Below, piece by piece: positions 25,658 to 36,880 of a DNA stretch of 64,000 nucleotides. Every line of letters begins with the position of its first letter. Positions within the stretch are counted from its first letter, which is position 1. The translations under genes were made by a program, and so were the position numbers. The notes below the pieces were generated by a model that saw only the letters and a program-made list of their open reading frames with translations, was not told the origin of the DNA and ran no database searches. The stretch spans positions 136,989-200,988 of the forward strand of contig NZ_JACHYN010000008.1 of NCBI RefSeq assembly GCF_014192915.1. The letters are read 5' to 3'. The stretch is from Azospirillum sp. OGB3. GTDB lineage: Bacteria > Pseudomonadota > Alphaproteobacteria > Azospirillales > Azospirillaceae.

Positions 25658-25679
25658 GGTAAAATGAATTGACCAAACG
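25658..25679. promoter_or_regulatory. putative LldR-type site upstream of dld-lutABC
   Basis: GGTAAAATGAAT followed by TGACCAAACG lies 165 bp upstream of the dld start. It matches the site at 27679-27700 in 16 of 22 positions with identical spacing and orientation (GGTnAAA...TGACCAAAnG). The surrounding gap 25494-25840 carries no gene that I can support. It is AT-rich near 25620-25730, as expected for a promoter. Confidence 0.5.
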
Positions 25680-25794
25680 CAGCGCTGTGATGCTGCAATG
25701 CATAAAAAATAAGGCGGACAAAGAAAGCGGCGCCACCCGACCGGATGGAAGGCCGAGCGGCGCCGTAGGGAATGAAGCTCGGCAGTGGATGACG

Positions 25795-25824
25795 CCCCTT
25801 CTCCCCCGGGGGAGGAGAAGGGGG
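25795..25824 (-). terminator. hairpin downstream of lldP
   Basis: CCCCTTCTCC pairs with GGAGAAGGGG around a CCCGGGGGA-type centre, 16 bases after the lldP stop on the minus strand. It probably ends the permease transcript before the dld promoter. Confidence 0.5.
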
Positions 25825-25840
25825 TTCGGGCGTCGACGCT

Positions 25841-27529
25841 TTAGGGGATCATCCAGGGCAGGATGTAGGCCTGGATCATCGTGATGACGCCGATGATCGC
25901 GACGAAGAACAGGCTGTGCTTCACGGTGAAGCGGAACAGCTCGGACTCGCGGCCGACCAGACCCACCGCGGCGCAGGCCACGGCGATCGACTGCGGGGAG
26001 ATCATCTTGCCGGTGACGCCGCCCGTGGTGTTGGCCGCGACCATCAGCACGTCGGACACGCCCACCTGCTGCGCCGTGGTGGCCTGCAGACCGCAGAACA
26101 GCGCGTTGCTCGACGTGTCGGACCCGGTCAGGAACACGCCCAGCCAGCCGAGGATCGGCGAGAAGAACGGGAACAGGAAGCCCGTGCCGGCCAGCAGCAG
26201 CGCCAGGGTCGAGGACAGGCCCGAGTAGTTGGCGATGAAGGCGAAGGCCAGGACCATGCCGATCGAGTAGATCGGGCGCTTCAGCTCGCCGACCGTCTCG
26301 ACGAAGGTCTTGACGCCGTCGGCCGGGCGCATCTTCAGCATGATCATCGTGATGATCGCGGAGATCAGGATGGCCGTGCCGGTGGCCGACAGCAGATCGA
26401 GCTTGTAGACGGCCTCGATGGGCTTCGGCGAGGCGACGATCGGGGCGGCCTTCAGCACCAGCTTGTCCAGCCCGGCGACCGGGAAGTACAGCACCGTGTC
26501 GGCCAGCGCGCCGCCCTTGGCGAACAGGGCCTTGAAGGGCTTCAGGCTCCAGATCGTGACGATCACGGTCAGGATCAGGAAGGGCGACCAGGCCTTGGCG
26601 ATCTCACCGGCGCTGTAGCCGCGCTGGGCGTTGAACTCGCTCGACGCCATGGCGCCGACCGACTGCGGCACCGGGCCGGCGGCCAGCGGGGAGTTCGGGA
26701 AGCGGAAGATCGCCTTGGGCTTCCAGAACTTCAGGAAGACGGTGATGCTGACGAGGCTGACCAGGGCGGAGGTGATGTCCGGCAGCTCCGGCCCGATGAA
26801 GTTGGCGGTGAAGTACTGGGTGACGGCGAAGGTGCCGCCGGCGACCAGGATGGCGGGCCAGGTCTCGCGCACGCCCTTCCAGCCGTCCATGATCATGATG
26901 ATCCAGAAGGGCACGAAGACGGACAGCAGCGGAAGCTGGCGGCCGGCCATGGCGCCGATCCGGAACGGGTCGAGCGAGGTGACCTGACCGGCGACGATGA
27001 TCGGAATGCCCATGGCGCCGAAGGCCACCGGGGCGGTGTTGGCGATCAGACAGAGACCGGCGGCGTAGAGCGGGTTGAAGCCCAGACCGACCAGCAGCGC
27101 CGCGGTGATGGCGACCGGCGCGCCGAAGCCCGCAGCTCCTTCCAGGAAGGCGCCGAAAGAGAAGCCGACCATCAGCATCTGAAGCCGCTGGTCCTCGGTG
27201 ATCGACACCACCGACGAGCGGATGATCTCGAACTGGCCGGTCTTGACCGTGATCTTGTAGAGGAACACGGCGGCCACGATGATCCAGGCGATCGGCCACA
27301 GGCCGTAGAGGAAGCCGTATCCGGCGGACGCCAGCGCCATGCCGACCGGCATCTTGTAGAACAGGATGGCGACGGCCAGCGAAATGGCGACGGTGATGGT
27401 GCCCGCGATGTGGCCCTTCAAGCGCAGCATCGTCAGCGCGATGAAGAAGAAAATGATCGGCAACGCGGCCACAAGTGCCGAAAGCCAAAGGTTACCCGCG
27501 GGATCGTAGACTTGTGTCCAGGGCTGCAT
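25841..27529 (-). CDS. lldP: lactate permease (LctP/LldP family)
   Basis: The 562-residue polytopic protein has about 13-14 predicted membrane helices, the normal size for lactate:H+ symporters. The N-terminus [24 protein letters not shown] is characteristic, as are [27 protein letters not shown] and the C-terminal [17 protein letters not shown] and [19 protein letters not shown] segments. It would import D- and L-lactate (and possibly glycolate) for the enzymes encoded next to it. It has its own promoter region and is divergent from the GntR regulator across a 384-bp gap. Confidence 0.95.
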   Translation of the reverse strand: MQPWTQVYDPAGNLWLSALVAALPIIFFFIALTMLRLKGHIAGTITVAISLAVAILFYKMPVGMALASAGYGFLYGLWPIAWIIVAAVFLYKITVKTGQFEIIRSSVVSITEDQRLQMLMVGFSFGAFLEGAAGFGAPVAITAALLVGLGFNPLYAAGLCLIANTAPVAFGAMGIPIIVAGQVTSLDPFRIGAMAGRQLPLLSVFVPFWIIMIMDGWKGVRETWPAILVAGGTFAVTQYFTANFIGPELPDITSALVSLVSITVFLKFWKPKAIFRFPNSPLAAGPVPQSVGAMASSEFNAQRGYSAGEIAKAWSPFLILTVIVTIWSLKPFKALFAKGGALADTVLYFPVAGLDKLVLKAAPIVASPKPIEAVYKLDLLSATGTAILISAIITMIMLKMRPADGVKTFVETVGELKRPIYSIGMVLAFAFIANYSGLSSTLALLLAGTGFLFPFFSPILGWLGVFLTGSDTSSNALFCGLQATTAQQVGVSDVLMVAANTTGGVTGKMISPQSIAVACAAVGLVGRESELFRFTVKHSLFFVAIIGVITMIQAYILPWMIP

Positions 27530-27678
27530 GTTTCCTACCTATGCCGCAGATTCTCGGTTCTGCTTTGGCCAGCGACCATGAATGGAGCCCGGAACCGCGC
27601 GTCTTATCCGGACGCACGCCGCCTGTCATTCCACGGTCGAACGGCCGTGGAGATCAGTTTTTTCTTGGGTTGGGCTCC

Positions 27679-27700
27679 GGTCAAAACATATGACCAAAGG
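27679..27700. promoter_or_regulatory. putative LldR-type site upstream of lldP
   Basis: GGTCAAAACATA followed by TGACCAAAGG lies 150 bp upstream of the lldP start. The core GGTCA-N7-TGACC is a perfect inverted repeat. It is the sister of the site at 25658-25679. The whole gap 27530-27913 holds no other gene that I can support. Confidence 0.5.
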
Positions 27701-27786
27701 CTCTGAACGGATACATTGGGTCGCAATGGTTGGCAATAGGGAAAATTCAATTTACCGTCGGCGTTGCGAGGGACTTTTTCTTGCCC

Positions 27787-27799
27787 GTGGTATTACCAC
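27787..27799. promoter_or_regulatory. GntR/FadR-type operator before the regulator gene
   Basis: GTGGTATTACCAC is a perfect 6-1-6 palindrome with the TGGTnnnACCA core known for PdhR/LldR/GlcC-class GntR regulators. It lies about 115 bp upstream of the regulator start and would fit autoregulation. Confidence 0.6.
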
Positions 27800-27913
27800 C
27801 TGACCCCTTCGATAGCGCTGCGATCGGGAAACGGTGCCATTGGGCGTGGTCGGGCTGGACGCGCGCGAGCCGTGACGATATCTAACCTTCGGGATCAGGC
27901 GGGATTTCTGCGG

Positions 27914-28708
27914 ATGCAGGGCAAGGGGCAGGGCAGGGGAATGATAAAGCCGGCCAAGTTGGCGGACGCCATCGCCGACCATCTGGAGACGTTGATCCGG
28001 GAAGGCGTGCTGCGTCCGGGGGAGAAGCTGCTGCCGGAACGGGACCTGGCGCTCAAGCTGGACGTCTCGCGCCCGTCGCTGCGCGACGCCTTGGAGAAGC
28101 TGGAGGAGCGCGGGCTGCTCGTCTCCGGGCGAAACGGCACGCACATTGCGCAGTTCCTGGCACCGATCGCCGCCCCGCTGGCGGCTCTGCTGCAATCCGA
28201 TCCGGACGCGCCCTTCCATTACCTGGAGTTCCGCACCTCCATCGAGGCCGCCGCCGCCAAATTGGCCGCGCAGCGGGCGACCGACCTCGACCGTCAGGCG
28301 ATCCGCGCCCTGGCCCAGCGCATGCGCGACGCCCACGGCAAGGACGACCCGTCGGAAGAGGCCGACGTGGACGCCCAACTCCACCTCGCTATTTACGAGG
28401 CGGCGCACAACACGGTGATGCTGCACATCATGGGCGCCCTGTCGGAGATGCTGCGCAACGACGTCTTCTACAACCGGGACCGGCTCTACACCCGGCCCGG
28501 CGTGCGCGACCTGCTGCTGGAGCAGCATCTGGCCATCGCCGACGCGGTGCTGGCGGGCGACGCCGAGGCCGCCCATGCGGCGGCGGAGGCGCATGTGATG
28601 TTCACGCTGCACACCCTGCGCGAGATCCGCGAGGACGACACGCGGCTGGAGGCCTCCCTGCGCCGCATCGGGCGCGGCGACCTGATCGAAACCGCCGAAC
28701 GGGCCTGA
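27914..28708 (+). CDS. lldR: GntR-family (FadR/FCD) lactate regulator
   Basis: The winged-helix domain (KLADAIADHLETLIREGVLRPGEKLLPERDLALKLDVSRPSLRDALEKLEERGLL) is followed by an all-helical FCD ligand domain with its metal-binding His residues (DAQLHLAIYEAAHN, LLEQHLAIADAVLAGD, AHAAAEAHVMFT). The order, size (about 264 residues from ATG 27914; ATG 27941 is possible) and position divergent to lldP identify it as an LldR/PdhR-like regulator responding to lactate. The ORF is open upstream to 27764 but that would place the palindromic operator inside the gene, which argues against it. Confidence 0.88.
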   Translation: MQGKGQGRGMIKPAKLADAIADHLETLIREGVLRPGEKLLPERDLALKLDVSRPSLRDALEKLEERGLLVSGRNGTHIAQFLAPIAAPLAALLQSDPDAPFHYLEFRTSIEAAAAKLAAQRATDLDRQAIRALAQRMRDAHGKDDPSEEADVDAQLHLAIYEAAHNTVMLHIMGALSEMLRNDVFYNRDRLYTRPGVRDLLLEQHLAIADAVLAGDAEAAHAAAEAHVMFTLHTLREIREDDTRLEASLRRIGRGDLIETAERA

Positions 28709-28782
28709 ACCAAAGGGCGGCGTTTGGGAACCTGAGCGCCGTTCTCGGTTTTACACGGCTGTAGACCAAGGGAGGTCCAGCC

Positions 28783-29586
28783 GTGCTCACCGAAACGCTG
28801 CCCTCGATCATTCCCTATTGCGGCGCCCCACCGGTGCCGGACGGGTTCTGGAGCGCCTGGAACGGCGACCCGGTCCTGCTGTCCGTGTTCGTCCTGGCCG
28901 CCGCTGGATACGCGATGGTGGTGCGGCGGCATGGGGCAGGCATGGCGCGGCACCAGCCCTGGTGCTTCGCCGCGGGGTGGCTGGTGCTGTTCGCCGCCTT
29001 CGTGTCGCCTCTGTGCAACCTGACCTCCGCCCTGTTCTCGGCGCGGGTGGTCCAGCATCTCCTGACCATCCAGGTGGCGGCGCCCCTGCTGGTCCTGTCC
29101 TGGCCGATTGGCGCGGTGCGCTGGCCGGGTTGGGTGCGGACGCTCGCCTCACCCCTGGCCGTTCCGGAGATCGCCTGGGGCCTGTTCGGGCTGTTCCTCT
29201 GGGTATGGCACCTGCCGGGACCCTACATGGCGGCGCTGCGCTTCGACGCGGTGCTGTGGGTCATGCACGCCAGCCTGCTCGTTGGCGCGGTCGCCGCGTG
29301 GCGGACGGTGCTGGCCCCGGATGACGCGGCGATGCGGGGACGGGGGCTGCTGTCGGCCTTTAGCACCTCGGTGCATCTCGCCATTCTGGCGGCGCTGCTG
29401 ATCTTCGCCCCGCAGCCGCTGTTCGTCTACCATCTGGAGACGACGGCGCCCTGGGGCCTGTCGGCGCTCGCCGACCAGCAGCTCGGCGGACTCATCATGG
29501 GGGTGGTGGGGGCGGCGGTCTATGTGGCGATCAACCTCTACGCCCTGGCCCGCTGGCTGATGGTGCCCGAGCGGCAGCGGTCGTAA
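28783..29586 (+). CDS. CtaG-like cytochrome c oxidase assembly protein (caa3 type)
   Basis: The 267-residue membrane protein has about seven helices. It belongs to the caa3_CtaG family by VVQHLLTIQVAAPLLVLSWP, WHLPGPYMAALRFDAVLWVMHA and the late HLETTAPWGLSALADQQLGGLIMGVVG segment; conserved His residues may bind copper. Start GTG 28783 has GGAGGT six bases upstream. Known relatives support oxidase assembly or copper delivery. No oxidase structural genes are adjacent; the neighbours are a lactate regulator and a methyltransferase, so its partner is elsewhere. Confidence 0.85.
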   Translation: MLTETLPSIIPYCGAPPVPDGFWSAWNGDPVLLSVFVLAAAGYAMVVRRHGAGMARHQPWCFAAGWLVLFAAFVSPLCNLTSALFSARVVQHLLTIQVAAPLLVLSWPIGAVRWPGWVRTLASPLAVPEIAWGLFGLFLWVWHLPGPYMAALRFDAVLWVMHASLLVGAVAAWRTVLAPDDAAMRGRGLLSAFSTSVHLAILAALLIFAPQPLFVYHLETTAPWGLSALADQQLGGLIMGVVGAAVYVAINLYALARWLMVPERQRS

Positions 29587-29608
29587 GGCCGGGGCCCGCC
29601 GATGTCCC

Positions 29609-30202
29609 TCAGCGGGCTTCCAATCCGAGGAAGCTCCAGGACACATCGCCGCGGCCGAGCATGTCCTCCCGGTGATTGCGATGGACGCAGCGAAGGCCGA
29701 CGGACGCGGCAAGCTCGATGGTCTCGGCGGCCGAGACGTCGTACATGGTCCGCCCCGCCGGCACCGGGCCGTGCCGCAACGACATGAGAAGCCGGCCGTT
29801 CGGGTTCAGCAGGGCCGCGATGTGCGGCATCGCGACGCCGCGCTGGGCCTCGTCGAGGTGCATCCACACGGCGGTGAGCATCACGACGTCGTAACGCCCG
29901 CCGTCGCTCCGCACCACGGCCAGCTCCGGCAGGCTGTCGTCGATCCAGCGGATCGGCGTCGCGGCGTGGATGCGGGTTCCCGCGCTGCGAAGCTCCACCG
30001 TCGGTTCGACGGCGGTCACATCGTGGCCGAGCCGTGACAGGGCGGCTGCGTCCCGTCCCGTGCCCGCGCCGATGTCCAAAATGCGGCTCCGCCGGGAGGG
30101 GAAGAGGTGGAGCACGTCGCGATGCACGTCGGCGAAGGCCACGCTCTCATACTGTTCCGTGAGGGCTGTCGCGTTTTCACCGTACCCGTTCAGTCCGCTC
30201 AT
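29609..30202 (-). CDS. SAM-dependent methyltransferase (class I)
   Basis: The 197-residue soluble enzyme has the class I Rossmann fold. Motif I is ILDIGAGTGRDAAALSRLGHDVTAVEP at about residues 40-66. A DVVMLTAVWMHLDEAQRG segment (about 108-125) corresponds to motif IV of small-molecule methyltransferases, and NGRLLMSLRHGP to post-motif strand 5. The substrate cannot be told from sequence. It converges with the CtaG-like gene (22 bp) and lies beyond the clpB terminator on the same strand as clpB. Confidence 0.85.
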   Translation of the reverse strand: MSGLNGYGENATALTEQYESVAFADVHRDVLHLFPSRRSRILDIGAGTGRDAAALSRLGHDVTAVEPTVELRSAGTRIHAATPIRWIDDSLPELAVVRSDGGRYDVVMLTAVWMHLDEAQRGVAMPHIAALLNPNGRLLMSLRHGPVPAGRTMYDVSAAETIELAASVGLRCVHRNHREDMLGRGDVSWSFLGLEAR

Positions 30203-30301
30203 TTCTCATCCCTCCGCATGGCACGCCGATGACGGCCCGACCCGTCCCCTGCTTACCACAGCGGCCAAACATCCATGATGTGTTGGCGGACCCGCGCAAC
30301 G

Positions 30302-30332
30302 AAAAACCCCGGCCCTTGTGGACCGGGGTTTC
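30302..30332 (-). terminator. Rho-independent terminator of clpB
   Basis: On the minus strand the sequence after the clpB stop reads AAACCCCGGTCC, loop, GGGCCGGGGTTTTT, a strong stem ending in a T run. This is the clearest intrinsic terminator in the window. Confidence 0.8.
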
Positions 30333-30347
30333 CGTTTCGAGTCACGC

Positions 30348-33017
<2,670 letters not shown>

Positions 33018-33297
33018 CAGGCACTCCGTTCGTTATGGTTCCCGCCCTTTGCGAAGGCGCGGGAAGACGGCCTGTGTGGCCCGCACCATGCGCGGCCCCG
33101 GTCGCCTCAAGGGAACAGATGGGCAGGGGCGCCGCCCCGATCAAGACGGCCGCCCAGACCGTGGGGCAAGGCTGTCTTGCGCCGTCATTGTCTCACTATA
33201 TGGACGGTGATTTATTTATTTGACACACTCCATACGCCTTCATAAAGTGGTGGAAACTGATATGCCAGATATCGGACAACAACGCGGGAGGGAGGAT

Positions 33298-34137
33298 ATG
33301 GCCGGCATCGGAGCAAATCCGCTCGATGCACAAGCGTCGCCGGAGAAGCCGCAGGCCTCCGGAACCCAGACGCTGATGCGCGGCCTCGCCCTCCTGGAAT
33401 GCGTGGCGGCGGGCATCGGTGACGTGAAGGGCATCGCCGCCCGGCTGGGCACGCCGCGCAGCACCACGCACCGGATGCTCAACAGCCTGACCCAGGACGG
33501 CTATCTGCACCACGTGCCCTACAAGGGCTATCTGCTGGGGCCGAAGCTGATCGCGCTCGGCATGCGCGCGCTGGAGCAGCGTCCGCTGGTGGCCATCGCC
33601 CGCCCGCACATCGAGGAGCTGGCCCGCCAGACCGGCGACACCGTCCATCTCGGCGTCGTCGAGGGGGCGGAGGTCTTCTACCTCGACAAGATTCCGAACA
33701 CACGCGGGCTGGAAATGCGGTCGCGCATCGGCCTGCGCATGCCGCTGGCCTCCACGGGGCTGGGCAAGGCGCTTCTCCTCGGCCTGCCGCGCGAGCGTTG
33801 GTCCGAGCTGTACGAACACGCGCTCCGCCTGACCGCGGCGGCGCCGGAACGGCCCCCGCTGGCGCCCTGGCCGGAGTTCGAATCCCGGCTGGCCGCCTAT
33901 GTGGACCGCGGCTGGTCCTTCGACCTTGAAGAAAACGAAATCGGCATCCGCTGCGTCGGCGCGCCGATCCGTGACGTCCGCAACCAGGTCGTCGCCGCCA
34001 TCAGCGTGGCGAGCGCTGTGCCCTACATGCCGGACGAACGGATGGAGGAGCTTGGACCCATCGTCCGGGCGGTCGCCGACGCGATTTCAAAGGATTTGGG
34101 ATGGAAACGGGACGAACGGGCGTCGGGGCATCGCTGA
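33298..34137 (+). CDS. IclR-family transcriptional regulator
   Basis: The 279-residue protein begins at ATG 33298, behind GGGAGGGAGG; earlier in-frame starts at 33220 and 33262 lack that site. An N-terminal winged helix (TLMRGLALLECVAAGIGDVKGIAARLGTPRSTTHRMLNSL) is joined to the IclR effector domain (GVVEGAEVFYLDKI, RIGLRMPLASTGLGKALL, ENEIGIRCVGAPIRD). It overlaps the next gene by 37 bp and is the first gene of a sugar-acid catabolic cluster, so it very likely controls that operon in response to a sugar acid or 2-keto-3-deoxy intermediate. Confidence 0.9.
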   Translation: MAGIGANPLDAQASPEKPQASGTQTLMRGLALLECVAAGIGDVKGIAARLGTPRSTTHRMLNSLTQDGYLHHVPYKGYLLGPKLIALGMRALEQRPLVAIARPHIEELARQTGDTVHLGVVEGAEVFYLDKIPNTRGLEMRSRIGLRMPLASTGLGKALLLGLPRERWSELYEHALRLTAAAPERPPLAPWPEFESRLAAYVDRGWSFDLEENEIGIRCVGAPIRDVRNQVVAAISVASAVPYMPDERMEELGPIVRAVADAISKDLGWKRDERASGHR

Positions 34138-35093
34138 TCGCCCTCGACTGGGGAACCTCGAGCCTGCGCGGCTTCCTGATGGGCCGCGACGGGCGGGTGC
34201 TGGACCAGCGCGCCAACGCGCACGGCATCCAGAATCTGCCGATGCCGGGCGTCACCGGCTTCGAGCAGGCCTTCACCGACCTGTGCGGCGATTGGCTGCG
34301 AGCCCATCCGGGCCTGCCGGTCGTGGCCGGCGGCATGGTGGGCAGCGCCCAGGGCTGGCGCGAGGCCCCCTATGTCCGCTGTCCCGCCGACACGACCACC
34401 CTGGCCTCGCAGGCCATCCCGGTGGAGAGCGCGTCGGGCTCCCGCATCCTGATCGCGCCGGGCGTCCTCTACGACCCGCCGAGCGGCCCGCCGGACATCC
34501 TGCGCGGCGAGGAGATCCAGATCGCCGGCGTGCTGGCCGACCGTCCCGACTGGGGCCGCGACGCCTGCATGGTGCTGCCCGGCACCCATTCCAAATGGGT
34601 GGAGATCGTCGGCGGGCGCATGATCCGCTTCTCCACCTACATGACCGGCGAGACCTTTGCCGTCCTGTGCAAGCATTCGATCCTCGGCCGGCTGATGCCG
34701 GCGGACGCCGCTCCGGCGGCGGCCGAGTCCGACGCCGCCTTCGCCGAGGGCGTGCGGGCGGCGCAGTCCAGCGGGCCGGGCGACCTCACGCACCAGATCT
34801 TCGCCGCGCGCACGCTCGGCATCACCCGCCGCATGCCGGCGGAGCTTCTGAAGGATTACCTGTCCGGCCTGCTGATCGGCCACGAGCTGGTCTCCGGCCT
34901 CGGCCACATGCGCAACGAGTTGCATGAGGGCCGTCCGCTTCTGCTGATCGGCGAGGGCGCGCTCTGCCGCCGCTACGTCCGCGGCCTGGAGTTGCTGGGC
35001 GTCGAGCCCACCGACCGGCTTGAGAACACCGCCCCGCGTGGGCTTTTCCAGTTTGCCGTTGCCGCCGGCCTGATCGCGCCGGCGGGGGAGTGA
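34101..35093 (+). CDS. dgoK: 2-dehydro-3-deoxygalactonokinase
   Basis: The 330-residue DgoK-family kinase phosphorylates 2-keto-3-deoxy-D-galactonate with ATP to the 6-phosphate. Seen in the sequence: the ATP/sugar motif ALDWGTSSLRGFLMGRDG at residues 13-30, a GEEIQIAGVL segment, the family signature LPGTHSKWVEI near 157, and a C-terminal LLLIGEGALCRRYVRGLE. ATG 34101 lies inside the regulator gene and has AAAGGA six bases upstream. The next gene encodes the aldolase acting on its product, starting 5 bp after the stop. Confidence 0.92.
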   Translation: METGRTGVGASLIALDWGTSSLRGFLMGRDGRVLDQRANAHGIQNLPMPGVTGFEQAFTDLCGDWLRAHPGLPVVAGGMVGSAQGWREAPYVRCPADTTTLASQAIPVESASGSRILIAPGVLYDPPSGPPDILRGEEIQIAGVLADRPDWGRDACMVLPGTHSKWVEIVGGRMIRFSTYMTGETFAVLCKHSILGRLMPADAAPAAAESDAAFAEGVRAAQSSGPGDLTHQIFAARTLGITRRMPAELLKDYLSGLLIGHELVSGLGHMRNELHEGRPLLLIGEGALCRRYVRGLELLGVEPTDRLENTAPRGLFQFAVAAGLIAPAGE

Positions 35094-35098
35094 CGACC

Positions 35099-35749
35099 AT
35101 GTCCGATGAGTCCCTGAAGGCCCGCTTCGACGCCGCCTTTTCCGCCCTGCCGCTGGTCGCCATCCTGCGCGGCCTGACCCCCGTCGAGGCGGAGGGCGTC
35201 GCCCAGACGCTCTACGACAGCGGTTTCCGCCTGATCGAGGTGCCGCTGAACTCGCCCGATCCGTTCGAGAGCATCGCCGCCGTCCGCCGGCTGCTGCCGC
35301 GCGACGCGCTGGTCGGCGCCGGCACGGTCCTGGCGGTGGAGCAGGTGGCCCGGCTGAAGGAGATCGGGGCCGACCTGGTCGTCATGCCGCACGCCGACAC
35401 CGCGGTGATCCGCGCCGCCAAGGCCGCGGGGCTGGTCAGCCTGCCCGGAATCGCCACGCCGACGGAAGCTTTCGCAGCGCTGTCAGCCGGGGCCGACGCC
35501 CTGAAGATCTTCCCTGCGGAGCTGGTCGGCCCGCGCATCATCAAGGCGATGCGCGCCATCCTTCCCGCCGGCACCCGCCTGTTGCCCGTGGGCGGCATCG
35601 CCCCGGACACCATGGCGCCGTTCCTCGAGGCCGGCGTGGCCGGCTTCGGGCTCGGATCGGCGCTCTATTCACCGGGCCTCTCCGCCGCCGACGTCGGCGA
35701 GCGGGCGGCGGCCTTCGTCGCGGCGTGGCAGCGCCTCAACCCGCGCTGA
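35099..35749 (+). CDS. dgoA: 2-dehydro-3-deoxy-6-phosphogalactonate aldolase
   Basis: The 216-residue class I aldolase of the KDPG/KDPGal family cleaves its substrate to pyruvate and glyceraldehyde 3-phosphate. The catalytic Glu lies in RLIEVPLNSPDPFESI (about residue 43) and the Schiff-base Lys in GADALKIFPAELVGP (about 140). The IEVPLNSP motif is of the phosphogalactonate subtype rather than the phosphogluconate subtype (which has IEVTLRT). GGGGGAG stands eight bases before ATG 35099. It forms one unit with dgoK, and a hairpin follows before the transporter genes. Confidence 0.92.
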   Translation: MSDESLKARFDAAFSALPLVAILRGLTPVEAEGVAQTLYDSGFRLIEVPLNSPDPFESIAAVRRLLPRDALVGAGTVLAVEQVARLKEIGADLVVMPHADTAVIRAAKAAGLVSLPGIATPTEAFAALSAGADALKIFPAELVGPRIIKAMRAILPAGTRLLPVGGIAPDTMAPFLEAGVAGFGLGSALYSPGLSAADVGERAAAFVAAWQRLNPR

Positions 35750-35759
35750 TCCGCTGACG

Positions 35760-35789
35760 GCGACCGGGGAACGCCCCGTGGCCGGTCGC
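35760..35789 (+). terminator. hairpin between dgoA and tctC
   Basis: Perfect 8-bp arms GCGACCGG / CCGGTCGC enclose an inner GGGG-AACG-CCCC stem. No T run follows, so partial termination or mRNA processing is more likely than a full stop. Confidence 0.4.
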
Positions 35790-35856
35790 AGAACGCGCCG
35801 CGGGCCTCCTCTCCATCCCCCTCACCATCACAAGCAAAGTCCCAGGGAGAACGTTC

Positions 35857-36822
35857 ATGAAGGGCTATCGTTTCGTCACCGGCGCCGTCGTCGGCGCGCT
35901 GACCTCCGCCACGATGATGGTGGCCGCGCAGGCGGCCGGCTATCCGACCAAGCCGATCGAGCTGACCGTCCCCTACGCAGCGGGCGGCGGCACCGATCTG
36001 GTAGCCCGCGCCTACGCCGACGCGGCCAAGAAGCACCTGCCCCAGTCGATGGGCGTGGTCAACAAGACCGGTGGCGCCGGCGCCGTCGGCCTGACCGAGA
36101 TCATGGCCGCCCGCGCGGACGGCTACCGCATCGGCATGGGCACGGTGGAACTCACCATGCTGCCGCATATGGGCATTGCCCGCTTCACCGCGGACGACTT
36201 CACCCCGATCGCCCGCCTGAACGCCGAGCCGAGCGCCATCACGGTGAACGTCGACTCGCCGTTCAAGACCTTTGAGGACTTCCTGGCGAACGCCAAGGCC
36301 AACCCGGGCAAGGTGCGCATCGGCAACTCCGGCACGGGCGCCATCTGGCACCTCGCCGCGGCGGCGCTCCAGGAGAAGACGGGCGCCAGCTTCAGCCACA
36401 TCCCCTATGACGGCGCCAACCCGGCGGTGACCGCCCTGCTCGGCAACCACATCGAGGCGGTGAGCGTCAGCCCGGCCGAGGTGGTGAACCACGTCGCCGC
36501 CGGCAAGCTGCGCATCCTGGCCGTCATGGGCGACGAGCGTTCGGCGGCCTTCCCGGAGGTCCCGACCGTCAAGGAGAAGGGCATCGACCTGTCGGTCTAC
36601 ACCTGGCGCGGCATCGTCGTTCCGAAGAAGACCCCGCAGGCCGTCGTCGACACGCTGCGCGAGGCGTCCAAGGCGACCGCCAACGAGCCGGCCTTCAAGG
36701 AGACGCTCACCAAGATGAACCTGACCCTGGCCTATGCCGACGGTCCCGAGTTCGGTGAGATGATCAAGAAGGACAACGCCTTCTTCAAGGACCTGATGAC
36801 CAAGCTCGGAATGGCGAAGTAA
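35857..36822 (+). CDS. tctC: tripartite tricarboxylate-type transporter, substrate-binding protein (TctC/Bug)
   Basis: The 321-residue periplasmic protein has a Sec signal peptide (ending AQAAG). The Bug-family fingerprints are YPTKPIELTVPYAAGGGTDLVAR, VNKTGGAGAVGLTEI, and the late VYTWRGIVVPKKTPQAVVDTLREA. Bug/TctC proteins bind carboxylates by two water-mediated contacts. In this operon a sugar acid such as galactonate is the probable ligand rather than citrate; that is an inference from neighbours. GGGAG precedes ATG 35857. A strong hairpin after the gene separates it from tctB. Confidence 0.93.
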   Translation: MKGYRFVTGAVVGALTSATMMVAAQAAGYPTKPIELTVPYAAGGGTDLVARAYADAAKKHLPQSMGVVNKTGGAGAVGLTEIMAARADGYRIGMGTVELTMLPHMGIARFTADDFTPIARLNAEPSAITVNVDSPFKTFEDFLANAKANPGKVRIGNSGTGAIWHLAAAALQEKTGASFSHIPYDGANPAVTALLGNHIEAVSVSPAEVVNHVAAGKLRILAVMGDERSAAFPEVPTVKEKGIDLSVYTWRGIVVPKKTPQAVVDTLREASKATANEPAFKETLTKMNLTLAYADGPEFGEMIKKDNAFFKDLMTKLGMAK

Positions 36823-36834
36823 TCAGGAAAGACA

Positions 36835-36863
36835 GGGGCGCGGGCGTCCACCGCCCGTGCCCC
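36835..36863 (+). terminator. strong hairpin between tctC and tctB
   Basis: Arms GGGGCGCGGGCG and CGCCCGTGCCCC (12 bp with one G-U pair) enclose a 5-base loop 13 bases after the tctC stop. In this position it may stabilise tctC mRNA or cut down read-through so the binding protein exceeds the membrane subunits. Confidence 0.5.
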
Positions 36864-36880
36864 GTGCGTGGAGACGTCCA

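Noticed and set aside
33087..33111. Heat-shock sigma-32 promoter upstream of clpB (CTTGAG)
   Set aside because: The -10 part matches poorly, so I mention it only as a possibility under clpB.
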